Of a stretch of DNA of 57,760 bases, positions 26,028-35,195 are shown one piece after another. Location of the stretch: contig JACYMD010000046.1 in assembly GCA_015272215.1 (NCBI GenBank), forward strand, positions 1-57,760. Direction: 5' to 3'. The notes under the pieces were generated by a model. That model was not told the DNA's origin. It searched no databases and worked only from the letters and a program-made list of their open reading frames with translations. The translations under genes and the position numbers were made by a program. Each line of letters opens with the position of its first letter. Positions within the stretch are counted from its first letter, which is position 1. The stretch is from Rivularia sp. T60_A2020_040 (GTDB lineage Bacteria > Cyanobacteriota > Cyanobacteriia > Cyanobacteriales > Nostocaceae).

Positions 26028-26840
26028 ATGGCTTTTCAAACTCAAGAATATTCAGCCCAAGATTGGGTAAAAACACGTTGTTCCCTCGATGATTCTCAAT
26101 CAACTTTTTTGACTTGGAAAGGCAATATTTATGCTTTTGTACCCGGTGAAAAACGTAAATTACTATTTAAAATGTTGGGGGTAAGCGTTGGGAGATGTAT
26201 TCTCCATGAAGAAGCAAGTTGGGATTTTACATCCAGGGAATTGACTTACTATCTCCATCCAGAAACAGAAGAAATCTTGCATAAATGGGAGAATCCTTTC
26301 ACAGGAGAAACTGTAACAGTAATGCACGTTGCTAATAATCCCGTCAATGGTTATTTTAAAGGCAAATTTCCCGCTCAAATAGAAGGTGATACAACAAGTT
26401 TTGTATTTGATATATTTCCTACTTATCCCAATCCCTTAGCAGAAAATCCCAAATTCGCCGAATACAGTCCCCAACAAACTTATCAAGCAGCGGAATTATT
26501 TAAAATATCGGTTCCCACAGCAGATTTAGAGAATCCCGAATTATCTTCAGTAACTCAACTCAAACTTAGCTGGGATAGAATTGGACAATGGGTTCCCTGG
26601 ATGAAAATGGGTAACAATCCTGGACAACTAATTTACAGTGCTTATGGTAGTAAAGTAAACGGTTTGTCACAACTACCACAACTACTACAAGATGAAATTA
26701 ATAACCGTGTACCTTTATATAAAAATGCGCCAAAGTCATTTAAAGAAGGAGAAGATATGACTTCTTGGCTGTACTTTCAAAAATATTTTGATGCTTATCT
26801 TGCTGGAGAAAGATTTCCCCTAATCGTAGGGGAAGATTAG
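26028..26840 (+). CDS. DUF1838 family protein
   Basis: 270 residues of the DUF1838 type, conserved in cyanobacteria and some proteobacteria. Recognisable segments are FLTWKGNIYAFVPGEKRKLLF, SWDFTSRELTYYLHPETEEIL, KWENPFTGETVTVMHVANNPVN and SWDRIGQWVPWMKMG. There is no signal peptide, membrane helix or catalytic motif I can identify. It looks like a soluble beta-rich protein. Function unknown; it is a single gene behind xseB. Confidence 0.8.
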   Translation: MAFQTQEYSAQDWVKTRCSLDDSQSTFLTWKGNIYAFVPGEKRKLLFKMLGVSVGRCILHEEASWDFTSRELTYYLHPETEEILHKWENPFTGETVTVMHVANNPVNGYFKGKFPAQIEGDTTSFVFDIFPTYPNPLAENPKFAEYSPQQTYQAAELFKISVPTADLENPELSSVTQLKLSWDRIGQWVPWMKMGNNPGQLIYSAYGSKVNGLSQLPQLLQDEINNRVPLYKNAPKSFKEGEDMTSWLYFQKYFDAYLAGERFPLIVGED

Positions 26841-26875
26841 AAATTATGGGGTGAATTCGTAAAAATTAATCAAAA

Positions 26876-27178
26876 TCAAGAAAAATCTTTGAGTAAGTCA
26901 GCAAAACCGTAAAAGCTAACAGCGAGCAAAAATAATGCTGTTAGTTTCGTCACTCGTGTTTGAGGAGTTGGAGCAATTGCTTCTCTTACTAATATAGAAA
27001 TTGATGCCCCAATAACAAAACTTAAGCCCAAAATCAAGTAAGGCAAATCGGCGATAAACGTCGAAATTGTCAGCAGTATTAATGCCATACCTAGCATGAT
27101 TAATTCTACAAATCTCGGTGGATTGTACTGACTTGCTAATGCTAGGGTGTGTATCCAAGAGTAACAGGTTCTAATCAT
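26876..27178 (-). CDS. Small membrane protein, three to four helices
   Basis: The ATG giving MIRTCYSW is preferred; upstream codons come from the GGGGACAA repeat. 100 residues with three hydrophobic segments, roughly 22-42, 45-65 and 80-95, and a short polar loop EAIAPTPQTRVTK. No family recognised beyond a likely conserved cyanobacterial membrane protein. Confidence 0.6.
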   Translation of the reverse strand: MIRTCYSWIHTLALASQYNPPRFVELIMLGMALILLTISTFIADLPYLILGLSFVIGASISILVREAIAPTPQTRVTKLTALFLLAVSFYGFADLLKDFS

Positions 27179-27183
27179 GATAT

Positions 27184-27271
27184 GGGACAAGGGGACAAGG
27201 GGACAAGGGGACAAGGGGATGGGGAGATGGGATAAAATTAACTGTCAACTGTCAACTGTCAACTGTCAACT
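27184..27271. repeat. GGGGACAA octamer and CAACTGT heptamer arrays
   Basis: Four GGGGACAA units (27184-27216) and about four CAACTGT units (27239-27271) fill the gap between the membrane protein and HtrA genes. The octamer array recurs at 30951-30976. Confidence 0.9.
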
Positions 27272-27286
27272 CCATTCCCCATACTT

Positions 27287-28480
27287 TTAAGAAAAATCTT
27301 TTAATTCAGCGGTACGTAAAGATATTTGCTGGGTACGATTACCCCTTTGTACTTTTAACTGTAAATTTTCACCGACACCGCTATTTTCAACTATCACCAG
27401 TAACTCTTCTCCCGTGGTGATGCGCCTTCCATCAACCGCAACAATTACGTCTCCGATACGGATACCCGCATTAGCTGCTGGAGAATTTGGTATAACTCTT
27501 CCCACCAACACACCTTGTACTTCTGGTACTTGAATTGGAGAATTCGGATTAGCGTTGATGCGTCGGGCTTCGCTGGGTGTTAAATCATCCATTCCTATAC
27601 CTATAAACGGATGAGCAACCTTCCCGTTACGTTGTAATTCGCTGGTGATTTGTTTGGCTTTGTCGATAGGAATCGCAAAACCGATACCCGTTGCATCCGC
27701 CCGAATTGCCGTATTTATACCGATAACTTCACCCAATTCATTTAACAACGGACCTCCGGAATTTCCCGGATTAATCGCTGCATCAGTTTGAATAAACTCC
27801 AAACGTTTGGAAGAAATACCAACCTGAGAACTAGGGCGTTTCAAAGTACTGACAATTCCCAACGTTACCGTATTGTCGAAACCCAAAGGATTTCCTACCG
27901 CAATCGCCCAATCTCCAACTTGAACCTCACTAGATGAACCCAAGGGTGCAACTGGTAAATCGCTACCAGCGTCGATTTTCACAACTGCTAAATCAGTTAC
28001 TTCATCGACTCCTTGAACTTTACCTTCAAACTCGCGTCCATCTTTAAGACGAACTGTTACTTTATCTGCCTTATCAACTACGTGAGCATTCGTTAAAACG
28101 AACCCACTTTTGTCAATAATGAAACCAGAACCCAAACCGCGTAACTGTTCTGGAGGTAAGTTTCTGGGCAGAGAATCGCCGAAAAACCTCCTAAAAAATG
28201 GGTCTTCCATAAAAGGATCGGGAAGACGACGGCTTACCGTGCGTTCGGTATCAATCCGAACAACTGCGCTGCCAACTCGGTTAACTGCTGCTGTTACAAA
28301 ACTGCTGTTTGCCTTCGCAGCCGCTGCATTAGATGGTGTTTGGGCTATCGGAGCAGGTTCTGCTTGAGAAGGTAATACCGAAAGAGTATTAACGCTTAGC
28401 AAAACCCCGATTAGAATTGCGAATAAATGTGTACTTAGTTGTCTTACCGACTTGGGCAAATTTATAAACTTCATCACCAA
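27287..28480 (-). CDS. HhoA/HhoB/HtrA family serine protease
   Basis: 397 residues. Signal peptide with core near 19-35, so envelope or lumen. The trypsin-like domain carries H133 (TNAHVVD), D163 (TDLAVVKID) and S241 (NPGNSGGPLL). A single C-terminal PDZ domain (about 290-392) includes VLVGRVIPNSPAANAGI. One PDZ and this length match cyanobacterial HhoA/HhoB/HtrA, which remove damaged proteins under light or heat stress; which paralogue cannot be settled here. Two in-frame ATGs, two codons apart, are possible starts. Divergent from the CsoR/InrS gene. Confidence 0.93.
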   Translation of the reverse strand: MVMKFINLPKSVRQLSTHLFAILIGVLLSVNTLSVLPSQAEPAPIAQTPSNAAAAKANSSFVTAAVNRVGSAVVRIDTERTVSRRLPDPFMEDPFFRRFFGDSLPRNLPPEQLRGLGSGFIIDKSGFVLTNAHVVDKADKVTVRLKDGREFEGKVQGVDEVTDLAVVKIDAGSDLPVAPLGSSSEVQVGDWAIAVGNPLGFDNTVTLGIVSTLKRPSSQVGISSKRLEFIQTDAAINPGNSGGPLLNELGEVIGINTAIRADATGIGFAIPIDKAKQITSELQRNGKVAHPFIGIGMDDLTPSEARRINANPNSPIQVPEVQGVLVGRVIPNSPAANAGIRIGDVIVAVDGRRITTGEELLVIVENSGVGENLQLKVQRGNRTQQISLRTAELKDFS

Positions 28481-28776
28481 GACCGTTTTTTTCAGTTTAA
28501 TTGTTAATTATTGTTGACAATTGTCTTTAAAGTTATTATGAGCAGTTAATTGTCATGTTTCGTAGAACCCTGAAGTTTCGCCATTTTAAGCCATAATTAA
28601 CTGTAGGACATTAAATAAACTTTACCTTGGTTTATTAAAGATATTAGCAAAAATTGGGTCAGGGTTTCGTTTTCTGGCAAAGTTATTCCTTTATCTTCAG
28701 AAAATTCTTGATTTCAAAAACCGCTTGACCTTTGCGTTAGGATTGTAAATAGTGCCTAAAACCTAAATTACAGCCC

Positions 28777-29148
28777 ATGAATGGAACCTCAAATCAAAAC
28801 GAGCAAATATTAAATAATAATACAGACGCTAACAAGTCAGAACATAACCACAATCATACACACTCGGCTCATCCCCACGTCCATAGCGAAGAGTCATTAC
28901 GAAAAATAGTTAATCGGTTATCACGTATAGAAGGACATATTAGAGGTATAAAAACTATGGTGCAGCAAAATAGCCCTTGTCCTGATGTATTGTTACAAAT
29001 TGCTGCGGTTAGAGGTGCAGTTGACAGGGTAGCACGGATTGTTTTAGACGAACATTTAACAGAATGCGTTGCCAGAGCCGCAAAAAATGGCAATATTGAT
29101 GTTGAAATGGAAGAATTAAAGGCGGCTTTAGACCGATTTTTGCCTTAA
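28777..29148 (+). CDS. CsoR/RcnR-family metal repressor, InrS-like
   Basis: 123 residues, an all-helical repressor that binds DNA as a tetramer. Ligands of the C-H-C type are C68 (in SPCPDVL), H93 and C97 (in DEHLTEC). The N-terminus has a His-rich tail (about 23-36, with alternating His) as in Synechocystis InrS, which senses nickel and derepresses an exporter; InrS uses Cys53/His78/Cys82 plus a His in the tail. Nickel sensing is therefore likely. No exporter gene is adjacent; the next gene is menH, so the target is probably elsewhere. The 296-base gap to the protease contains no other gene. Confidence 0.88.
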   Translation: MNGTSNQNEQILNNNTDANKSEHNHNHTHSAHPHVHSEESLRKIVNRLSRIEGHIRGIKTMVQQNSPCPDVLLQIAAVRGAVDRVARIVLDEHLTECVARAAKNGNIDVEMEELKAALDRFLP

Positions 29149-29251
29149 TTTACCTGAATTAATCGGTAGTTTGGAATTTTAAGTTGAATTTAGCAAAGCA
29201 TCAGGTATCTATATTTTTAATAGTTTAGTTAAGTTATTCAAATAAATCTTG

Positions 29252-30082
29252 ATGAATCTGAAAAATCATAGATTTAATTATAGATTTAATTATTGTTTCA
29301 GTGGTAATCCCGATAAACCACTGATTATTTTTTTGCACGGTTTTATGGGGAATATTCATGAATTTAACGAAGCAATATCTTTCTTAAAAGATGATTTTTA
29401 TTATCTAAATATTGATCTTCCTGGACATGGAAAAACTCAAGTTTTAGGTGATGATAGCTATACAATGGCTCATACTGCCGATGCGTTAATAAATTTATTA
29501 GATGAGTTAAAAGTTAAGCAATGTTTTTTAGTTGGATATTCAATGGGTGGAAGATTAGCTTTATATTTAACACTACATTTTCCCGAAAGATTTTATCAAG
29601 TTATTCTAGAGTCTGCTTCTCCTGGTTTGTTAACAGAAAAAGAACGATTAGAAAGAATTAAACGAGACGAACAAATAGCTAGAAAATTAGCAAGAAGTAT
29701 TCAAAGAGAAGATTTTGGCAATTTTCTCCAAAATTGGTATAATCAGCCAATTTTTGGCAACATTAAAACTCATTCTGGATTTGAGCAAATGATAGAAAAT
29801 AGATTGCAAAATAATCCGGTGGAATTAGCAAAATCACTACAATTCATGGGTACCGGGGTTCAACCTCCTTTATGGCAAAAATTATCTGACAATCAAGTTC
29901 CGATACTTTTATTAGTAGGAGAAAACGATAAAAAATTTATTGATACAAATAGGAAGATGACTCAAATTAGCGATTTATGTAATTTTAAAATTATTAAAAA
30001 TACTGCTCACAATATTCATTTAGAAAACACATCGGTATTTGTGGAACATATTCGGGATTTTTTCAACTTATTGTCTCGGTAG
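29252..30082 (+). CDS. menH: MenH-like alpha/beta hydrolase
   Basis: Start set at the ATG one codon after a TTG. 277 residues with FLHGFMGN, oxyanion/nucleophile GYSMGGRLAL (Ser), GENDKKF (Asp) and NTAHNIHLE (His), matching 2-succinyl-6-hydroxy-2,4-cyclohexadiene-1-carboxylate synthase. In cyanobacteria this step belongs to phylloquinone synthesis for photosystem I. No other men gene is nearby, so identity rests on motifs; a general hydrolase is the alternative. Followed by a terminator. Confidence 0.78.
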   Translation: MNLKNHRFNYRFNYCFSGNPDKPLIIFLHGFMGNIHEFNEAISFLKDDFYYLNIDLPGHGKTQVLGDDSYTMAHTADALINLLDELKVKQCFLVGYSMGGRLALYLTLHFPERFYQVILESASPGLLTEKERLERIKRDEQIARKLARSIQREDFGNFLQNWYNQPIFGNIKTHSGFEQMIENRLQNNPVELAKSLQFMGTGVQPPLWQKLSDNQVPILLLVGENDKKFIDTNRKMTQISDLCNFKIIKNTAHNIHLENTSVFVEHIRDFFNLLSR

Positions 30083-30086
30083 AACT

Positions 30087-30125
30087 AGAAGTCAGGTTTC
30101 TAAGAATAAACCCGACTTCTTTTTC
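30087..30125. terminator. Intrinsic terminator after menH
   Basis: Arms AGAAGTC-GGTTT (30087-30099) and AAACC-GACTTCT (30108-30120), with one internal mismatch, then TTTTCT. It ends where the convergent lysozyme gene's stop begins, so it may serve both. Confidence 0.82.
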
Positions 30126-30805
30126 TATTGAACCTTTTGAACCGCACTTAATTCCTCTTGCAAAACTTTCTGATAAATTCTTGGTAAACTACTACTAATC
30201 GAATTAGTTTCAATCCCATATCCCAAACTTGTCCAAGTAGGAGAAAGTTTTTTTAAAACTTGATTTACTTTTCCTTCTCGCAACAATTGAGAAATATTAA
30301 CTCCCCACTCTTTAGAATCATTCAACCAACTATAAACTACTTGATCTTGATATTCAGGTTCAAAACTATAGTTAGCCCAAAACATCATCGGCATCGGCTG
30401 CTTGGGATGATAACGCTCAGCAATTCTAAACCAAGTCGTATTAATCACTTGGTATCTACCCGCAGCTGTAGAACAGTTTCCTGTATTTGGTCCCACAGTA
30501 ATTTTGACACATTTTTCCGGATGACGACTTAAATCGCTAACGTGTTCACCACCATACAAAATAGAATAAGGACGTTTGCTGTTAGCTTCACTAGCTCCAA
30601 TAGTTCGCATTAAAGCACGAATATAAGGATCACCACCTTCCATGATTAAAGGTGGCTGATTCTTTTGAAATACTGGGTCACTATTGGGTTCTAAGCTACC
30701 GTAAATATACCACTGAAACATACAGACAAAGGCGAGGAGAGCGGCTACAGGTCCGATCAATTTTTCAACACCTTTGAAGTAAAATCTTTTAAGAGTTTTA
30801 CTCAT
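30125..30805 (-). CDS. Membrane-anchored lambda-type lysozyme (GH104-like)
   Basis: 226 residues. One N-terminal membrane helix (about 17-36) anchors a domain matching lambda endolysin: E73 in IGASEAN as likely catalytic acid, YGGEHVSDLSRHPEKCV (compare the endolysin GGELFTDYSDHPRKLV) and STAAGRYQV. Endolysins of this type cut the glycan strand as lytic transglycosylases. The anchor and the chromosomal context without holin or phage genes suggest a domesticated cell-wall remodelling enzyme. Convergent with menH. Confidence 0.85.
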   Translation of the reverse strand: MSKTLKRFYFKGVEKLIGPVAALLAFVCMFQWYIYGSLEPNSDPVFQKNQPPLIMEGGDPYIRALMRTIGASEANSKRPYSILYGGEHVSDLSRHPEKCVKITVGPNTGNCSTAAGRYQVINTTWFRIAERYHPKQPMPMMFWANYSFEPEYQDQVVYSWLNDSKEWGVNISQLLREGKVNQVLKKLSPTWTSLGYGIETNSISSSLPRIYQKVLQEELSAVQKVQ

Positions 30806-30950
30806 TAATATTACTTAAGATAGCCAAATTAAATATAACAACAATCATAAATCCAAGCATTCCGGCAAGATTGATCAATCAAACCGGAATCTTAAACAAC
30901 TCCAATTCTAACAGTGATTATTTTTGTGCGACTGCGAAATTATCTAGAAA

Positions 30951-31107
30951 GGGGACAAGGGGACAAGGGGACAAGGAAATGGGGAGCGAGGAAACACAGC
31001 GAGCAAGATGTTTGTCCTTGCGGACACGCTGCGAAGACTGCACTACAAAATTGGAATAACTCCTCACTCAATAACTGTAATCCAAAATCCAAAATCCAAA
31101 ATCTAAA
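30951..31107. repeat. STRR arrays upstream of the lysozyme gene
   Basis: GGGGACAA octamers (30951-30976), a GC-rich fragment related to the GTCCGTAGGAC sequence near 44320, and CCAAAAT heptamers (31079-31107). The 305-base gap holds no gene; short ORFs here are read from repeats. Confidence 0.8.
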
Positions 31108-31110
31108 ATT

Positions 31111-31770
31111 TTATGCGACTGCGATAAATAACTCTTCAAAGCTTTTAGCCGCAGCATCTTCTTGAGAAATAATTTCTACGATTTTATTGCGAGAAGCCGG
31201 TTCAAATAGTGATTCTACACAAACTTGGGCTACCTTTTGACGAGGAATACTGCCTTCAAACATTGTATCTGCACCTTGCATAACGATGGGATTGCTGTTA
31301 TCCTCGTTTTTCAATCCACCCGGACGCACTATAGTATAAGTTAAACCGCTTTTCTGGAGGTATTCCTCTGCTTGTTTCTTCCAAACCAAAATCAACCAAA
31401 ATAAATTTAGCGGATGGAACAGCTTAGAAGTACATAAAGAAGAAACAAACACAAAATGCTCTATTCCTTTGATTTTGGCCGCATCCACCAAGTTTTTTGT
31501 ACCTTCATAATCTACTTTATAAGGTCCGGTGGGGTCAAAACTTGGTGCCGCACCAGTCGCACATAACAATACTGTGCTATCTTCTAAAGCAGTGGAAAAA
31601 GTTTCGGGTTTTAACACATCACCTTCTACTAAATCCACATCAGCAGGCAAAATACTTCTAGCTTTTTCTATATCTCTAACTAATGCACGAACCGGAATAT
31701 TACGCGCTATCAACTCCTGCACAATGCGTCTTCCCGTCTCACCTGTTGCCCCTGCTACAAAAGCTTTCAT
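31111..31770 (-). CDS. Atypical SDR, NAD(P)-binding oxidoreductase-like
   Basis: Start taken at MKAFVAGATGETGRRI, where the Rossmann fold begins. 219 residues with GATGETG as nucleotide-binding loop, VEGDVLKPE, VLLCATGAAPSFD and FVFVSSLC, and a late YTIVRPGGL. No YxxxK catalytic pair, as in atypical SDR_a5/Ycf39-like proteins. Similar plant and cyanobacterial proteins occur in plastid quinone and photosystem pathways. Exact role unknown. Divergent from the DUF1997 gene. Confidence 0.85.
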   Translation of the reverse strand: MKAFVAGATGETGRRIVQELIARNIPVRALVRDIEKARSILPADVDLVEGDVLKPETFSTALEDSTVLLCATGAAPSFDPTGPYKVDYEGTKNLVDAAKIKGIEHFVFVSSLCTSKLFHPLNLFWLILVWKKQAEEYLQKSGLTYTIVRPGGLKNEDNSNPIVMQGADTMFEGSIPRQKVAQVCVESLFEPASRNKIVEIISQEDAAAKSFEELFIAVA

Positions 31771-31950
31771 GATAATTCTCTGACCCCTGGAAACATATAT
31801 CATTGTTCTTTCTTCTCTATTGTAGAGATTAGGTGAACTTTATGTCAGGTTGTTAATGTTTTGATGAATTTGTATTATTAATGCGAAACATCTCATCTAG
31901 GATGGGAAATATTATTTTAAATAAACTTAAAAGTATACAGGAATGCACTT

Positions 31951-32613
31951 ATGGTTTCAACTAATCGAGAGTATAAATCTTATGAAACTTATGAAACAAG
32001 GGAAAAAATTATATCTGTGACATCTTTATCCGAAACTCAGGAATTATCTTTAGAGTTAGATTTAGACCAACAAACTAAATTTTACGGTACTTTCAGCGAC
32101 TGCATGGAGTTATCCGCACCAGCCCCAATCGTTGCTGAATATTTAAACAATCACCATCAATGGTTTTCAAATTGCGCTCAACCGATGAAAGTGCAACCTT
32201 TGGGAGAAAATGGTTATGAATTAACAATCGGTCGTTTTGGGGCTTTAGGTTACGAAGTAGAGCCAAAAATCGGTTTAGAACTTTTACCTCCCCAAGAAGG
32301 TGTTTACCGGATTTGCACCATTCCCATTCCCGACTATCAACCTCCCGGTTACGATGTCGATTATCGGGCATCCCTACAGCTAGTGGAAAGCGAAAACCAA
32401 GATACTGCCCCACAATCCAATCCAATCACCAAAGTTGAATGGGAACTCTATTTAACCGTTTACGTCCAATTTCCCAAATTTATCAACCGCTTACCAAAAT
32501 CCTTAATTCAAAATACTGGCGATAGCTTACTTAATCAAATCGTTCGTCAAGTATCTCGTCGTTTAACACGCAAAGTTCAGGATAATTTTCATCAATCTTT
32601 AGGTAGGGAATAG
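31951..32613 (+). CDS. DUF1997 family protein
   Basis: 220 residues, a family confined to cyanobacteria and plastid-bearing eukaryotes. Recognised by LSAPAPIVAEYLNNHHQWF, FGALGYEVEPKIGLELLPP, the proline-rich PDYQPPGYDVDY and VEWELYLTVYVQFPKFI. The fold recalls lipid- or carotenoid-binding SRPBCC proteins, but that is inference. No signal peptide. The final Gly-Arg-Glu and TAG stop come from a GGGAATA repeat. Confidence 0.85.
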   Translation: MVSTNREYKSYETYETREKIISVTSLSETQELSLELDLDQQTKFYGTFSDCMELSAPAPIVAEYLNNHHQWFSNCAQPMKVQPLGENGYELTIGRFGALGYEVEPKIGLELLPPQEGVYRICTIPIPDYQPPGYDVDYRASLQLVESENQDTAPQSNPITKVEWELYLTVYVQFPKFINRLPKSLIQNTGDSLLNQIVRQVSRRLTRKVQDNFHQSLGRE

Positions 32614-32655
32614 GGAATAGGGAATTGGGAATAGGGAATAGGCAATAGGCAATAA
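32607..32655. repeat. GGGAATA/GGGAATT array at the DUF1997 stop
   Basis: Seven-base units starting in the last codons of the DUF1997 gene; the stop TAG is in the repeat. Confidence 0.85.
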
Positions 32656-32835
32656 TCACTAATCTCCGGACTTGAGATAAAATTCCTTTATCGCTTAACC
32701 CGCTTGTATACCTTTTTCAAATAAATCAAAAAAAGTATCTAATTTAAATAACGAAAATATAAGAAACAAAAGATAAAGTATGAAGGATGAAGGATGAAAT
32801 TATAGCGGTTTTCACTTGGGTGCAATATAAATTTT

Positions 32836-32971
32836 ACCTCACCCCGCCCTCCGGGCACCCCTCTCCTTTTTAAGGAGAGGGGAAGGGGGTGAGGTTTTAC
32901 CTTTGCTGAGCAATCCGCTCGAATAGTTGTCGCCTCCTTTTTAAGGAGAGGGGAAGGGGGTGAGGTTTTAC
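32836..32971. repeat. Large GC-rich palindrome and partial tandem copy
   Basis: ACCTCACCCC (32836-32845) pairs with 32886-32895, with an inner hairpin CCCCTCTCCTT/AAGGAGAGGGG (32858-32882). The right 38 bases (32863-32900) are repeated exactly at 32934-32971. The rest of the 412-base gap is STRR and shows no gene. Confidence 0.82.
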
Positions 32972-33025
32972 TGTGTTGGACTCAACTGAAATTTGCTATG
33001 ATTACCTTCATACTTCACAGCTTAT

Positions 33026-33496
33026 TTAGGCTTTACTAAGAATCTTCTGGACAATTTGTACGCCGGTAATAGCTTGCCAGGTAAAAAGTCCTAGGATTGT
33101 GAAATTCAACATAATATGGCTTACCCGCGCCCAATTTGCACCTTTTTGCATAAAGGGAGATAAAGAAGCAGAAAAACCAATCAAAGCTGTCATTCCCAGC
33201 CCAGCTAAGAGATGAGGACCAACAAATAATTTACCATTATTAATATAGGTAACAGCCATCCCACCAATACAACCCGATACCATCAGCGCTAACAATACAG
33301 AGCCAATTTGAAAGTGTTTGATATTGTATTTGCCTTTAATTAGCTCTTTTTTCTCTTCACCTTGAGCATTTCTGGTACGCTGTACCTGTAAACCTAAATA
33401 AGCCGCATAAAGACTACATAATAACAGCGCCCACATTAAAACCGGATGGAAAAATTGCATCCAATATTTAACTTCTGGCGAAAGTTCCAAATTCAT
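33026..33496 (-). CDS. DUF4079 family membrane protein
   Basis: 156 residues with four hydrophobic segments (about 16-34, 64-82, 95-113, 126-147). Each region contains His that could bind haem (FHPVLMW, GPHLLAG, SHIMLNF), a pattern seen in DUF4079 proteins of cyanobacteria and chloroplasts. Probably an integral haem protein of thylakoid or plasma membrane; activity unknown. Single gene. Confidence 0.82.
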   Translation of the reverse strand: MNLELSPEVKYWMQFFHPVLMWALLLCSLYAAYLGLQVQRTRNAQGEEKKELIKGKYNIKHFQIGSVLLALMVSGCIGGMAVTYINNGKLFVGPHLLAGLGMTALIGFSASLSPFMQKGANWARVSHIMLNFTILGLFTWQAITGVQIVQKILSKA

Positions 33497-33650
33497 TGTG
33501 TTCTCCCCAATACTGAAATCTTCATAAAAATTAGCATAGCGCGTCGAGGGAATGGGGAATAGTAAATGGGAAAATAAGAATTAATTGTGTATGGGCATGG
33601 GAATTTGGAAATTGGTTAATAAATAACGACTGTTGTCCTAACCCCTAATC

Positions 33651-33697
33651 CCTAACAACTAACAACCAACAACCAACAACCAACCACTAACAACTAA
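33651..33697. repeat. AACAACC/ACTAACA heptamer array
   Basis: Degenerate seven-base units ending about seven bases before the ankyrin gene start. Confidence 0.8.
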
Positions 33698-33703
33698 TTA
33701 ACA

Positions 33704-34981
33704 ATGAGCAAAAACAATGCTTCGCTACTAGAAGCGGCTAGAAGCGGGGATATTAAAAGGGTGCAAAATTTTTTAAGTGCGGATGCTTCACCTAATGTCA
33801 GCGATGGAGATGGCACTACAGCGTTGATGTTTGCAGCAAATTCTGGCTATACGGAAATCGTCAGAATACTCATAGATTCGGGTGCAAATATTAATTATCA
33901 ACGAAAAAGTTATGGTTTAACAGCTTTAATGTTGGCTTGTGCGAGAAATAAACTCGACATTGTACGTCTATTAATATCAAAAGGTGCTGATATAAATTCC
34001 GTAAATGAAGACGGTAGTACTGCTTTGATGATAGCTGCTCTCAAAGGTTATAGCTCTATAGTCCAAGCTTTAATAGATGCTGGTGCTAATATTAATCTTA
34101 AAGATAAAGACAATGACACAGCTTTAAAATTAGCTGTAAAACAAGGACATTCTGCTGTAGTTGAAAGTCTACTCAAAGCACAAGCTGATGTAAATATCCC
34201 GGATAAAGACGGCGAAACTTTATTAATGTTAGCTGCCGAAAAAGGATATTTAGGAGTAATTGAAGCACTATTAACTACGAATATTGATGTCAATGCACAA
34301 AACAACTATGGAGAAACGGCATTATCCATTGCTGTCGCAGCAGGATATACTTCTATCGTCACGACTTTAGTAAATCACAATGCTAATGTCAATATCCAAG
34401 ATCAAGATGCAGAAACACCTTTACATATTGCTGTTGTTGAAGGCTTCACCGAAATTGTAGAAGTGCTGCTTAATGGTGGTGCGGATGTGAATAAAAGAAA
34501 CAAATTAGGCGATACACCTTTACTTGTGGCAGCTTTACAAGGATACAGTACCATTGTCAAAGCATTGATTAAGCAAGGAGCTGACGTAGAAGCGACAAAC
34601 TTGCAGGAAACACCCTTAACTCTGGCAACATTACAAGGAAACGCCGAAACTGTCAAAATATTGTTAAAAAATGGTGCGAATCCTAATACTCAATTACAAG
34701 ATGGAAAAACCCTATTAATTGAAGCTACAAAACGTAATTTTAAAACCATAACTCAAGAATTAATTGCTTATGGTGCTGATATTAATATTCAAGATGGCAA
34801 CAGTGCTACAGCATTAATGTGGGCAACATCCTTGGGTTATCTTAAAGTCGTGGAAGTCTTATTAGAAGCTGGTGCGGATATTAATTTGAAAAATCGAGGT
34901 GGTTATACTGCATTGATGCTCGCAGAATTTAACAATTATCCAAATATTGTCAAAATTTTACACGCTGCTGGAGGGGAATGA
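33704..34981 (+). CDS. Ankyrin-repeat protein, about twelve repeats
   Basis: 425 residues made almost wholly of 32-34-residue ankyrin units, each with a version of DGxTALMxAAxxGYxxIVxxLIxxGADIN. No signal peptide, membrane segment or attached enzyme. It should form one elongated solenoid that binds a protein partner in the cytoplasm. Repeats remain intact to the last unit; the stop codon lies in a TGACAGT array. The next gene (35196) follows by 214 bases and could be the partner. Confidence 0.95.
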   Translation: MSKNNASLLEAARSGDIKRVQNFLSADASPNVSDGDGTTALMFAANSGYTEIVRILIDSGANINYQRKSYGLTALMLACARNKLDIVRLLISKGADINSVNEDGSTALMIAALKGYSSIVQALIDAGANINLKDKDNDTALKLAVKQGHSAVVESLLKAQADVNIPDKDGETLLMLAAEKGYLGVIEALLTTNIDVNAQNNYGETALSIAVAAGYTSIVTTLVNHNANVNIQDQDAETPLHIAVVEGFTEIVEVLLNGGADVNKRNKLGDTPLLVAALQGYSTIVKALIKQGADVEATNLQETPLTLATLQGNAETVKILLKNGANPNTQLQDGKTLLIEATKRNFKTITQELIAYGADINIQDGNSATALMWATSLGYLKVVEVLLEAGADINLKNRGGYTALMLAEFNNYPNIVKILHAAGGE

Positions 34982-35066
34982 CAGTTGACAGTTGACAGTT
35001 GACAGTTGACATACAGATTTCTTGGCTTTTGCCTTTTGCCTTTTGCCTTTTGCCTCTAACCTTTGA
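34979..35066. repeat. TGACAGT and CCTTTTG arrays at the ankyrin stop
   Basis: TGACAGT units begin with the stop codon TGA of the ankyrin gene. A CCTTTTG array and further TTGACAG units follow. Confidence 0.9.
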
Positions 35067-35195
35067 CAGTTGACAGTTGAGTTTAGGGAAAAGGGAGTAA
35101 TTTACTTGAGTTGAATCTAAAGTTCTTCTGAAATTACAGTCATCTCTGATGAAGTATGAGATAGTACAAAGTATTTTATAGATTATAAATTGTAA

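Noticed and set aside
30871-31165. Two overlapping short ORFs
   Set aside because: Consist of GGGGACAA and CCAAAAT repeats.
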